48,315 bases of DNA from Sphingobacteriaceae bacterium UBA2059 (GTDB lineage Bacteria > Bacteroidota > Bacteroidia > Sphingobacteriales > Sphingobacteriaceae), in NCBI GenBank assembly GCA_002332615.1, contig DDAL01000034.1, positions 987 through 49,301 of the forward strand, written 5' to 3'. Within the stretch, counting starts at the first letter, position 1, and every line of letters begins with the position of its first letter. The translations under genes were made by a program, and so were the position numbers. This document shows positions 25,628 to 33,544 of the stretch, piece by piece. The notes under the pieces are model-generated. The model ran no database searches. It saw only the letters and a program-made list of their open reading frames with translations, and was not told where the DNA came from.

Positions 25628-26875
25628 ATGGGTTATTTAAGGTTTCTTTCTTTCATCTTCCTCTTTCTACTTACGGCCGGGGCTTTTGCACAAAGCAGCT
25701 CTGAGCTTAAGCGCCGCCGTGAAGCTCTTTCACGCGAAATTGCCGATCTTAAGCGTTCTCAGAGTAAAATAGTTAAAGATAAACGCCTTTCGCTGAAGCA
25801 GATAAATGAAATAGGCGCACAAATAAGGTTGAGAGAAGAAAAAATAAACACCATAAGTTCCGAGGTGCGCCTGCTCGACAAACAGATATCTGAAAATGCC
25901 AGCAACGTGCGCTCTCTCCAGTCGCAGCTCGAAAAGCTTAAACAGGAATATGCTGCAATGGTGCTCTTTGCTTTCCGAAACCAGAGTGCTTATAGCAAGC
26001 TGATGTATATTTTTGCTTCCAAAGATTTTAACCAGGGTTATAAACGATTAAAGTATTTGCAGCAGTTTGGCGAATCACGCCAAAGAAGGGCGAAAGAAAT
26101 CGAAGATACTCAGCGCGAACTGGGAATAAAGATCACCCGCCTTGACCGAAATAAAAAAGAGAAAAGCACCTTGATGCACGACCAGGAAAAGGAAAAGGCA
26201 ACCCTTGATAAAGAAAAAAGCAATAAGGCTGTCCAGCTAAGTAAACTCAGCAAAGAAGAGAAGAAACTCAGAACACAGGTATCGGGCAAACAACAGGAGA
26301 TTGCACGCTTAAACCGGGCCATTCAAAATGCTATTAATCGCGAAATTGCTGAAGCAAGGCGTATCGAAGAGGCGAGACGGAAAGCTGAGGCAGCTAAGGA
26401 AGGAAATACGGCCAAGCCGGTTGCCAAAGGATCAGGTGTACTAGCTTCTACCCCCGAGGCAGCACGCCTTTCATCCGATTTTCTGGGAAACCGTGGGCGC
26501 CTTCCGTGGCCGGTGGCCTCAGGAACCATTGTTTCAAGGTTTGGAACAAACTCTTACGGTGTAAATGTGAAGGTGGAGAATAACGGAATTGATATTCGTA
26601 CCGCCCCGAGTGCAGGAGTACGAGCCGTATTTTCCGGGGATGTAACCTCGGTATACGACCTGGGGGGGCAGTATGTCGTATTGATCCGCCATGGCGAATA
26701 CTTTACGGTCTATTCCAACCTACGGTCTGCAAGTGTATCTAAGGGACAGAAAGTAAGCGTTAAGCAAACGATCGGTACGGTTATAACAGATCCGGTTGAC
26801 GGAACAACACAATTACACTTCGAAGTAAGAAAAGGTGCTATGCCTATGAACCCGGAGAGTTGGCTGGCTAATTAA
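25628..26875 (+). CDS. EnvC-like murein hydrolase activator with degenerate LytM domain
   Basis: A 415-residue exported protein. After the signal peptide (LRFLSFIFLFLLTAGAFAQ) a long coiled coil (about 25-250) precedes a linker and a C-terminal LytM/M23 domain (about 290-415). The zinc-binding residues are mostly lost: HxxxD reads NNGID (Asn318 for His, Asp322 kept) and HxH reads QLH (Gln395, His397). YaHL reads YSNL. This is the pattern of EnvC/NlpD, which activate amidases rather than cut peptidoglycan. The ATG at 25628 is preferred to a GTG two codons earlier. It acts at the division septum in the periplasm. Confidence 0.88.
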   Translation: MGYLRFLSFIFLFLLTAGAFAQSSSELKRRREALSREIADLKRSQSKIVKDKRLSLKQINEIGAQIRLREEKINTISSEVRLLDKQISENASNVRSLQSQLEKLKQEYAAMVLFAFRNQSAYSKLMYIFASKDFNQGYKRLKYLQQFGESRQRRAKEIEDTQRELGIKITRLDRNKKEKSTLMHDQEKEKATLDKEKSNKAVQLSKLSKEEKKLRTQVSGKQQEIARLNRAIQNAINREIAEARRIEEARRKAEAAKEGNTAKPVAKGSGVLASTPEAARLSSDFLGNRGRLPWPVASGTIVSRFGTNSYGVNVKVENNGIDIRTAPSAGVRAVFSGDVTSVYDLGGQYVVLIRHGEYFTVYSNLRSASVSKGQKVSVKQTIGTVITDPVDGTTQLHFEVRKGAMPMNPESWLAN

Positions 26876-26916
26876 TGAAATAATTTAGTTATCACTACGT
26901 TAGAATTATTTATTCA

Positions 26917-26924
26917 TATATTTG
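26917..26924 (+). promoter_or_regulatory. Candidate -7 promoter box for the tat genes
   Basis: TATATTTG matches TAnnTTTG, 20 bp ahead of the first tatA-type ATG (26945). It lies in the AT-rich gap behind the EnvC-like gene. Confidence 0.35.
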
Positions 26925-26944
26925 ATAGCTTTCATGATGTATAT

Positions 26945-27262
26945 ATGTTAGATACTGTCCTTCTGTTTCTCAATATAGGCACACCGGAAATGATGCTTAT
27001 TTTATTTGCCGCATTGCTTCTTTTCGGAGGCGAAAAGCTGCCCGAGCTTGCTCGCGGACTTGGAAAAGGCATACGTGAGTTTAAGGATGCATCTGACGAT
27101 GTAAAGCGCGAAATACACCGCAATATAAACTCGGTTAAAGATGACCTTGACGTAACCGAAACGAACAAACCTTATTATTATGATAATGATGAAACGTATC
27201 AGACAAATGAGACTGTTCCCGAATCAAATGCTACTACTGAAGAAACTAAAATAAAGCCATAG
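26945..27262 (+). CDS. Twin-arginine translocase subunit, TatA/TatB type, long
   Basis: A 105-residue subunit of the Tat export pathway. One short N-terminal membrane helix (IGTPEMMLILFAALLLFG) is followed by the hinge GGEKLPELARGLGKG and an amphipathic helix IREFKDASDDVKREIHRNINS. A long polar tail (YYYDNDETYQTNE...) is richer in acid residues and Asn/Thr than the shorter paralogue that follows two bases later. The tail length suggests a TatB-like role, but TatB and TatA are hard to tell apart. No TatC gene is in the window. Confidence 0.9.
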   Translation: MLDTVLLFLNIGTPEMMLILFAALLLFGGEKLPELARGLGKGIREFKDASDDVKREIHRNINSVKDDLDVTETNKPYYYDNDETYQTNETVPESNATTEETKIKP

Positions 27263-27264
27263 TT

Positions 27265-27450
27265 ATGACAAATACTATTTTACTTGCAGCCCTGGGCGGT
27301 GGAGAGATCGCTTTAATTGCTCTTGCTCTGCTATTATTATTTGGGGGTAAGAAGATTCCTGAACTTATGCGCGGACTTGGAAAAGGTGTAAAAGAGTTTA
27401 AAGACGCTAAGGAGTCTGATACCAACGAATTTAACAAAAAAGACATCTGA
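27265..27450 (+). CDS. tatA: Twin-arginine translocase subunit TatA
   Basis: A 61-residue pore-forming subunit of the Tat pathway: membrane helix GGEIALIALALLLLFGG, hinge KKIPELMRGLGKG and amphipathic helix VKEFKDAKESD. The GLGKG(I/V)xEFKDA core is shared with the preceding 105-residue protein, so the two arose by tandem duplication. It starts two bases after that gene and is followed 14 bp later by a 10-bp stem hairpin. Confidence 0.93.
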   Translation: MTNTILLAALGGGEIALIALALLLLFGGKKIPELMRGLGKGVKEFKDAKESDTNEFNKKDI

Positions 27451-27464
27451 TACTAATCAACCCG

Positions 27465-27492
27465 GCTTACCCTCTTTACCGGGAGGGTAAGC
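27465..27492 (+). terminator. Hairpin terminator after the tat pair
   Basis: GCTTACCCTC (27465-27474) and GAGGGTAAGC (27483-27492) form a perfect 10-bp stem with an 8-base loop. It is 14 bp behind the tatA stop. The U-tract is weak (AATAGCAT), so it may act with other factors. The rest of the 208-bp gap to the transglycosylase is AT-rich leader. Confidence 0.65.
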
Positions 27493-27658
27493 AATAGCAT
27501 AGCTACGCAGGACAGAAGTTCATGAATGCTTACTATGCAATCATTGCTATTTTACATATCATCTTATAATTAGAATTGGGTTTTAACACAACACAGGCGT
27601 AACTGTTACTGTATACTCTTTCTTAAGCCGGAACTTTGATCCGTAGAAAATTATAAAT

Positions 27659-28816
27659 ATGAGGAAAAAAACTACTGCACTGGCAATTGCCTTGCTGCTA
27701 GGCATAGTATGTACTGTCAATCCCCTTAGGGCTTCCCAGGCAGATACCATAAAGTCTATAGCTGATATTGCCCGACTGGCAGAAGCGTCTTTCCAAAAGA
27801 ATACTAAAAATGAAAACCCTCATGATATCAGGCAGTTTTATCATGAGCAGGTTCAGAAATTCGTTGATATTTTCATAACCAGGCAAAAAAGCCACTTTGC
27901 TAAAATGCTTGGACTTGCAAAGTATTATTTTCCTATCTATGAAAAAATATTCAGGCAGCGCAACGTGCCCGACGATATAAAATACCTCTCTATCGTCGAA
28001 TCTTCCCTTAACCCTCATGCGGTTTCGCGCTCGGGAGCAACAGGCCCATGGCAGTTTATGCCGGCTACGAGTAAATATTTTGATCTTAAAATAAACGAGT
28101 GGGTAGATGAGCGTAAAGATCCCGAACTTTCCTGCAATGCTGCAGCTACCTATTTGCTCGAGTCTTATGATATGTATAATGACTGGCTGGTTGCTATTGC
28201 ATCGTACAATTGTGGACGTGGCAGAGTAAAGTACGCAATTAACAAGGCCGGGGGCTCTATGGATTTTTGGAGCATTAGTCCTTACCTGCCGGCTGAAACA
28301 CGAAATTATGTGCCCGCATTTATTGCTACGGTATATGTCATGGAAAATCACATGGAACACGGCATCTTTCCGAAACAGGCTGATATTGCGCTGCAAACAG
28401 ATGCTATACCTGTGAATAGAAAAATTTCTTTGAAAGATGTAGCCCGCGCATTGGAAATGGACGCGGACCAGTTAGGTATTCTCAACCCGTCTTTTAAGAA
28501 ACAGGTTATTAATGCGTCAAAAGAGCATCCAAAAACACTTATTCTTCCATCATGCGATCGTCAGGCTTACAGCACACTTTATGAAATACTGAACGGCACT
28601 AACAGCAATGTTCAGATGGCTTATTCAAAAGCTTTTACTTCGCCCGAGGCAAAAAAAGAAGGCGTGTTCGTTTCCTATAAAGTACAACAGGGAGATACCT
28701 TGCGCTCTATTGCAAAAAAATTCAATGGTACCGAAGATGCAATTTGCATAGTTAATAAGATCAGCCGTCTGGAAAAGCTCAGGCCCGGCATGATCTTAAA
28801 GATTTCAAGCACTTAA
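27659..28816 (+). CDS. MltD-like lytic transglycosylase with LysM domain
   Basis: A 385-residue periplasmic enzyme cleaving glycan strands of peptidoglycan. It has a signal peptide (ALAIALLLGIVCTVNPLRASQA), a family 1 transglycosylase domain (about 90-240) with catalytic Glu114 in LSIVESSLNPHAVSRSGATGPWQFMPATSKYF and the AIASYNCGRGRV motif, and a C-terminal LysM (about 338-385, SYKVQQGDTLRSIAKKF). The layout is MltD with one clear LysM instead of two; a weaker repeat may lie around 260-300. It is probably transcribed from its own leader behind the tat hairpin. Confidence 0.9.
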   Translation: MRKKTTALAIALLLGIVCTVNPLRASQADTIKSIADIARLAEASFQKNTKNENPHDIRQFYHEQVQKFVDIFITRQKSHFAKMLGLAKYYFPIYEKIFRQRNVPDDIKYLSIVESSLNPHAVSRSGATGPWQFMPATSKYFDLKINEWVDERKDPELSCNAAATYLLESYDMYNDWLVAIASYNCGRGRVKYAINKAGGSMDFWSISPYLPAETRNYVPAFIATVYVMENHMEHGIFPKQADIALQTDAIPVNRKISLKDVARALEMDADQLGILNPSFKKQVINASKEHPKTLILPSCDRQAYSTLYEILNGTNSNVQMAYSKAFTSPEAKKEGVFVSYKVQQGDTLRSIAKKFNGTEDAICIVNKISRLEKLRPGMILKISST

Positions 28817-28826
28817 AAGCCGGAAC

Positions 28827-29342
28827 TTATTCGGCCGTATTAATTGTTATTTCTACCCTTCTGTTTTTTGCTCTCCCTTCGCTGGTCTTATTATCAGCAA
28901 CAGGCTGCGAGTCGCCGTATCCCATTTTAATGATCCGGTCACCATCAATCCCATGGCTCTCAGCCAGGGTTTTAACAGTAGTAGCTCTCTTTTCTGATAA
29001 CCACTTATTATATTCCGGACTACCGGTTTTATCTGTATGTCCCTCTATGACGATGGTTTTATATCCCTGCTTCTTAATCTCTTTAAACAGCTCTCCAAGT
29101 GAGTGTTTTGCACTCTCGCTTAGGTAGGAAGAATTGATTTCAAATAACACCTCAGAGTCTATGGTGACTTTTGTTCCGCCTTTAACCTGCTCAACTTTAG
29201 CTCCAGGCAATTTGTTACCGTAAGGATCTTGCTGTGCTTCCGCAACCGGCGACGGGCTGGAGGACGGAACAACCTTACGGCTGCGGCATGAGAATAAAGC
29301 GGTAAAGGATAGCAGGGTCAGAAAAAAAACAATCTTTCTCAT
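28827..29342 (-). CDS. OmpA-family peptidoglycan-binding lipoprotein
   Basis: A 171-residue lipoprotein (signal ending TALFSC, Cys19) with an OmpA C-terminal domain from about residue 66. The key segment TIVIEGHTDKTGSPEYNKWLSEKRA and the NRRVEITI end mark diaminopimelate binding. It should tether the outer membrane to peptidoglycan, like Pal, although it has no Pal/Tol neighbours. It converges on the MltD-like gene with only 10 bp between. Confidence 0.9.
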   Translation of the reverse strand: MRKIVFFLTLLSFTALFSCRSRKVVPSSSPSPVAEAQQDPYGNKLPGAKVEQVKGGTKVTIDSEVLFEINSSYLSESAKHSLGELFKEIKKQGYKTIVIEGHTDKTGSPEYNKWLSEKRATTVKTLAESHGIDGDRIIKMGYGDSQPVADNKTSEGRAKNRRVEITINTAE

Positions 29343-29419
29343 ATCTTATATTAAATGGTTTATGCCTGTAAAGATATGAATTTAGAAGAATCAGTTAGTA
29401 AAGCTCTTACAGGAGACGG

Positions 29420-29629
29420 CTACATATGCTCTCCGGGCAGTTTTTTGCTGTACATAGCAAATATAGCACCTACGATGGGCGTTAAAAGTACCGAGAAGAA
29501 CATAGTCATCAAAAAACCTACCTGACGTTTGCGACCTAAAAAGTAAGCGACCAAGAAACAGATGGTAAGATAAATAAAGGCTGCCGTAAGCAGCGTCGTT
29601 TGTCCGGTAAAAACATCAAAATTTCGCAT
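29420..29629 (-). CDS. Small two-helix membrane protein
   Basis: A 69-residue protein with two hydrophobic helices (LLTAAFIYLTICFLVAYFLG and GFLMTMFFSVLLTPIVGAIF) separated by a basic loop GRKRQ. No family is recognised, though small proteins of this kind are common in Bacteroidota. It is divergent from a lipoprotein gene across 92 bp containing a perfect 14-base palindrome. An ATG start, a clean frame and strong hydrophobicity support it as a real gene. Confidence 0.65.
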   Translation of the reverse strand: MRNFDVFTGQTTLLTAAFIYLTICFLVAYFLGRKRQVGFLMTMFFSVLLTPIVGAIFAMYSKKLPGEHM

Positions 29630-29639
29630 CTTTTAATTA

Positions 29640-29653
29640 TTGATTATAATCAA
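29640..29653. promoter_or_regulatory. Perfect palindrome between divergent small genes
   Basis: TTGATTATAATCAA is a perfect 14-base palindrome, 11 bp upstream of the 69-residue membrane protein gene and 69 bp upstream of the divergent lipoprotein gene. Its position suits an operator controlling both. AT-rich palindromes can arise by chance. Confidence 0.35.
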
Positions 29654-29721
29654 GAACATTAGTGAAAACGATTTTGTTTAATCTAAGCGCAATATTCCTT
29701 CACATGCGTTTACCTTGCTTT

Positions 29722-30501
29722 ATGAATAGAATTGGCTATATACTCGTACTATCCGCTTCACTTTTAACAACAGCATCATGCAAGTGGTTCAAGCCCGGCC
29801 ACCCTCAGGCCCGCATGCACCAGATGGATGTTAACACTCTCACAGAGCAAAACATCCGCGACTATGCCGACTCTATTGATCTTAATATCAGCTTATTCAA
29901 TAAAGAAACAAGCCTGGTCTACGAGCAGGGCGACTATTCATTTTCGGTCACCCGCTATTCTTTTAACGGGAGTCCGGTACTTTATGTCGAACAAGGCGAT
30001 GGCGGCGACTATGGGTATACAGCCTCCAGGTATTACCTTATCGATGGCAAGCCTGTCCTGAGCACCGTCGAAACGAAAAGCCTGGCTACTTCACCGCAAT
30101 TCAAATCTGCGAGACAGTTTTACAGAAACAATATTCTCTTCTACTCCGATCATAAAAGCTCAGACGACAGTCTGACATTTATTAAGACCGCGTTTAAAAA
30201 GGCTGATAAACTTCAGGCTGAAGACCCGCTTCAAAAAATCTCTCTTTATGAAGATGCCCTTGCCCAGAAAGGCAAGTTCGCCCTGGTGTTTGAGGGAATT
30301 ACAGAGTACCCCGGTGCGCGATACATTGTGTTAGGCCAGCCCGGTATCAATTCATACTCAGCAGCGATAAAGGTATTAAAGGAGGATGACCTTATAAGAG
30401 AATTAGTTTCAGACCCCGGAAAACACAAGGGTGAGAAAATAAAGATAAAGTACGAGGTGCGTTCAAAAAGAGAGGTAGTCTACCTTTCCGGGACACTGTG
30501 A
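29722..30501 (+). CDS. Unknown lipoprotein
   Basis: A 259-residue lipoprotein with no family I can name. The ATG at 29722 gives MNRIGYILVLSASLLTTASC with lipobox Cys20; an upstream start at 29662 would add 20 residues and spoil the signal. The body has alternating acidic and aromatic stretches (DYADSIDLNISLFNKE, YVEQGDGGDYGYTASRYYLIDG) that suggest a beta-rich fold. It ends EVVYLSGTL. It converges on the SprT-like gene and is transcribed away from the 69-residue membrane protein. Confidence 0.72.
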   Translation: MNRIGYILVLSASLLTTASCKWFKPGHPQARMHQMDVNTLTEQNIRDYADSIDLNISLFNKETSLVYEQGDYSFSVTRYSFNGSPVLYVEQGDGGDYGYTASRYYLIDGKPVLSTVETKSLATSPQFKSARQFYRNNILFYSDHKSSDDSLTFIKTAFKKADKLQAEDPLQKISLYEDALAQKGKFALVFEGITEYPGARYIVLGQPGINSYSAAIKVLKEDDLIRELVSDPGKHKGEKIKIKYEVRSKREVVYLSGTL

Positions 30502-30509
30502 TGCCAGAA

Positions 30510-31124
30510 TCATCCCTTTTTCAATGGATAGACCTCGGTAAGTGGATTGAACAGGTAAGCCCTGCCGCTTTCTATTTCTGTACATTTTATGCGCTTTCTA
30601 AGCTTATGCTCCTTCTTAAATATTCTCGTCCTGTTAAACACAAAAAGGCTGTCAGCCTGTAAAGAGTCAAGTGAAATGTAGCCGGTGTCAGGATCATACT
30701 TCTTTAAGGTACTGAACAGACCTTCGTCATTACAGCTGGAGGCAGCAGGGTTTACCAGGTAAGCAGTTAACGCATGCTCAAGGTCGGGAGGAAAGACACC
30801 TAATTTAAAAAACGGCTGCATCATTCTGCGGAAGTTACATTTCCATTCTTCCCCGTGAGGTTTCGCCTTGTTCTTATGGCAGTTCCATGTATAGAGGTGC
30901 GCAAATTCATGAACGGTTGTTACCAGAAAAGCATAAGGATTCAAACCAAAGTTAACCGATATCCTGTGAGTATGGCCGCGCTGAGGGGGCCTGTAGTCGC
31001 CAAACTTGGTATTTCGATTGCGAGAAACTTTGAACTCACATTCAAAGTGATCAATCCAGCGCGCTATTACAGGTGCAGCGGCTTGAGGAACATGCCTTTC
31101 CAGCAAACTGATCTTACTAAGCAC
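30510..31124 (-). CDS. SprT-like zinc metallopeptidase domain protein
   Basis: A 204-residue cytoplasmic protein with the SprT-family zinc motif: TTVHEFAHLYTW (His72, Glu73, His76) and a third His/Gly-Glu segment KPHGEEWKCNFRRMM (His90). SprT relatives include SPRTN-type DNA-protein crosslink proteases, but bacterial SprT proteins are poorly known. The start is a GTG at 31124, six bases after the feoB stop, with no alternative ATG, so the gene is the third member of the feo operon. Confidence 0.82.
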   Translation of the reverse strand: MLSKISLLERHVPQAAAPVIARWIDHFECEFKVSRNRNTKFGDYRPPQRGHTHRISVNFGLNPYAFLVTTVHEFAHLYTWNCHKNKAKPHGEEWKCNFRRMMQPFFKLGVFPPDLEHALTAYLVNPAASSCNDEGLFSTLKKYDPDTGYISLDSLQADSLFVFNRTRIFKKEHKLRKRIKCTEIESGRAYLFNPLTEVYPLKKG

Positions 31125-31130
31125 GGCGTT

Positions 31131-33233
31131 CTATTTAAGGAGCTGGTAGACTAAAAGACTTGACAAATAAGCAAGAGCGGTCATATAAACAAACTGAATA
31201 GCAGGCCATTTCCATGATCGCGTCTCTCTGTAAACTATAGCCAGGGTGCTCATACACTGCATGGCAAATGCATAAAAGATCATCAGAGAAAACGACGTAG
31301 CAACCGTAAACACGAGCTCACCTGTCTGAGGATTACGCGCATTACGCATCTTCTCCGTCACCGATGACACATGCTCTTCATCAGAGGATACGCTGTAAAT
31401 AGTCGCCATGGTCCCTACAAACACCTCTCTCGCGGCAAAGGAAGTAATAAGAGCGATTCCAATTTTCCAATCAAAGCCAAGCGGGCGTATAGCCGGCTCA
31501 ATACTTTTTCCTACATAACCCGCATAGGAATATTCCAGGAGCTCAGAAGATCGGTGCAGATCAAGTTCCTCTGCACTATACTTTGCGGTGTACTCCGGTG
31601 TTTCGTATTTAGCAAGTATCTGCTCACGTTTGTCAGCAGGACCGTAGGTGGCCAGTACCCAGAGAATAATAGATATAGCAATAATAACCTTACCCGCTTC
31701 CCATACAAAGGCCCGTACCTTCTCAAACATAGTAAGCACCACATTTTTCCAGCGAGGCATCCTGTATACAGGCAGTTCCATAATAAAGTAGCCTTTTTCA
31801 CGGGCTTTAATCAGGAACTTCATCACCCAGGCAACAATAATAGCTGTTACAATACTAAGTATGTAGAGGCTCATCAGCACAATACCCTGCATGCTTATAA
31901 AGCCTGCAACCTTGGTATCCGGAACAACAAGCGATATGAGTACGGTATAGATAGGCAGGCGCGCAGAGCAGCTTACAAGGGGCGTTACCATTATAGTAAT
32001 CATCCGGTCCTTCCAGTTTTCAATAGTACGTGCACTCATAATAGAAGGAACGGCGCAGGCCAGTCCACCAATCATAGGCACCACAGACCGTCCGCTAAGC
32101 CCCACTTTACGCATTATCTTATCCAGCATGAAGGTTACCCTGGCCATATAGCCACTATCCTCCAATATGGAAATGAAGGCAAAGAGTATAGCAATTTGAG
32201 GTATAAACACCAGCACGCCGCTTAAACCGGCAAGAATACCATTTGTTAACAAATCCGTGAAGACTCCTGCAGGCAAAACAGCTCTTGTCTGCTCTTCCAG
32301 CCAAACAAACAAATCTTCAATCAACGACATTGGATACTCAGACCATGCAAAGATGGCCTGAAAAATAACAAACAGGATAGCTAGAAAGATCACGCCGCCC
32401 CACACTCTGTGTATGAGTATTTTATCTATTTTATCGCTGATCGTTTTTTCTTCGGGCTTATGTGTATTTACCAACACCCTATCAAGTATGGAGCTTATAT
32501 AGTTGTACCGGGCTATGGTTTCCGATGCCTGAGCTTTTTGAGAGTGAAAAGAAAACTCCTGTTCAATCTCCTCTATGCGATCACTCTGTTCGCGACTAAG
32601 ATAATGAAGATTCTCATGTTGATGAGCCAGCTGAAGGGCTTCGTAAGGAGTAGAAACAGGCAGCTCATCTGAAATTTTGCGTATAAGATCCGGCGCAATA
32701 TCCTGCACGCGTATAGTATCATTCTGAACAGCAACTGAAGAGGTATACATCAAAGCCTCTTTCAGCTTATGTGTATTATCCTGCTTTCGCGCACTTAAAG
32801 GAACAATTTGTACGCCCAATAAACGAGAAAGAAGATCCACATCAATACTAATACCCGACTCATTAGCCAGGTCCATCATATTCAGAGCAATGATGACAGG
32901 AATTTTCAGGTCCGCAACCTGAGTGTACAAGAGAAGGTTTCTCTTAAGGTTCGTAGCATCCGCTACCAATACTACTAAATCAGGGTGATGGCTATGGGTT
33001 TTATCGGCTAGAATTTCAAAGACAATAGACTCATCCTTACTTTTGGGATAGAGGCTATAGGTTCCCGGCAAATCTGTAACCAAAACCTCGCTTCCGTCAG
33101 GAAGCTTGCAAAATCCGCTCTTCTTGTCAACCGTAATTCCCGGAAAGTTTCCTACTTTTTGATTAAGGCCAGTCAGAACATTAAAAAGAGTCGACTTGCC
33201 TGTATTCGGATTCCCTACAAGAGCAATTTTCAC
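31131..33233 (-). CDS. feoB: Ferrous iron transporter FeoB
   Basis: Inner-membrane GTP-gated Fe(II) importer. The 700-residue product has the N-terminal G domain: G1 GNPNTGKS (7-14), G2 Thr34 in FPGIT, G3 DLPG (54-57), G4 NMMD (118-121). After a helical linker, two Gate repeats and about eight membrane helices follow, e.g. LIPIISTP-type segments are replaced here by VVPMIGGLACAVPSIMSART and the C-terminal LITSFAAREVFVGTMATIY. The start is GTG at 33233 (MKIALVGN) because the nearby ATG is out of frame. It follows feoA by 17 bp. Confidence 0.97.
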   Translation of the reverse strand: MKIALVGNPNTGKSTLFNVLTGLNQKVGNFPGITVDKKSGFCKLPDGSEVLVTDLPGTYSLYPKSKDESIVFEILADKTHSHHPDLVVLVADATNLKRNLLLYTQVADLKIPVIIALNMMDLANESGISIDVDLLSRLLGVQIVPLSARKQDNTHKLKEALMYTSSVAVQNDTIRVQDIAPDLIRKISDELPVSTPYEALQLAHQHENLHYLSREQSDRIEEIEQEFSFHSQKAQASETIARYNYISSILDRVLVNTHKPEEKTISDKIDKILIHRVWGGVIFLAILFVIFQAIFAWSEYPMSLIEDLFVWLEEQTRAVLPAGVFTDLLTNGILAGLSGVLVFIPQIAILFAFISILEDSGYMARVTFMLDKIMRKVGLSGRSVVPMIGGLACAVPSIMSARTIENWKDRMITIMVTPLVSCSARLPIYTVLISLVVPDTKVAGFISMQGIVLMSLYILSIVTAIIVAWVMKFLIKAREKGYFIMELPVYRMPRWKNVVLTMFEKVRAFVWEAGKVIIAISIILWVLATYGPADKREQILAKYETPEYTAKYSAEELDLHRSSELLEYSYAGYVGKSIEPAIRPLGFDWKIGIALITSFAAREVFVGTMATIYSVSSDEEHVSSVTEKMRNARNPQTGELVFTVATSFSLMIFYAFAMQCMSTLAIVYRETRSWKWPAIQFVYMTALAYLSSLLVYQLLK

Positions 33234-33250
33234 TTCATGTAACCTTTATA

Positions 33251-33466
33251 CTACTGTAAAATAATAGTAGCAGCCTCCTGCATACGCAGGCTCAATTGAT
33301 AACCAAGCACTTTAATAGCCATGGGATCGCCCAGCGGTGCATACCTTTCAACAAGTATGGGTTCGCCTGGCAGACAACCCATTTCCATCAACTTCACTGA
33401 CATTTCAAGATCAGTAAACTCTTTTATAACGCCGGCTTGCCCGGGAAGAAGTTGTGAAAGTTTCAT
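33251..33466 (-). CDS. feoA: Ferrous iron transport protein FeoA
   Basis: A 71-residue SH3-like protein that works with FeoB in Fe(II) uptake. MKLSQLLPGQAGVIKEF, KLMEMGCLPGEPI and GDPMAIKVLGYQLSLRMQEA are typical of FeoA. I chose the ATG at 33466 because an upstream extension would run into the promoter and operator region. It is the first gene of feoA-feoB-sprT. Confidence 0.95.
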   Translation of the reverse strand: MKLSQLLPGQAGVIKEFTDLEMSVKLMEMGCLPGEPILVERYAPLGDPMAIKVLGYQLSLRMQEAATIILQ

Positions 33467-33485
33467 TTGCGTACTCTTTATACCA

Positions 33486-33517
33486 CAAAAGTATACTTTA
33501 TTTGTATTTATTCCAAA
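33486..33517 (-). promoter_or_regulatory. Bacteroidota promoter of the feo operon
   Basis: On the minus strand the -33 TTTG (33517-33514) and the -7 box TACTTTTG (33493-33486) are 20 bp apart, as in the Bacteroidota consensus TTTG-N17-23-TAnnTTTG. The -7 box ends 19 bp before the feoA ATG. The -33 element lies inside the proximal operator-like box. Confidence 0.6.
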
Positions 33518-33542
33518 TAACAACTGTACTTATTCTAAATAA
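33503..33542. promoter_or_regulatory. Tandem operator-like boxes at the feo promoter
   Basis: Two 18-base boxes, TGTATTTATTCCAAATAA (33503-33520) and TGTACTTATTCTAAATAA (33525-33542), differ in two positions. They are spaced 22 bp start to start, about two helical turns. Each includes an imperfect palindrome TTATTYnnAATAA type. The first overlaps the -33 promoter element. A metal-responsive repressor (Fur or DtxR/MntR type) is the natural candidate. Confidence 0.55.
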
Positions 33543-33544
33543 GA

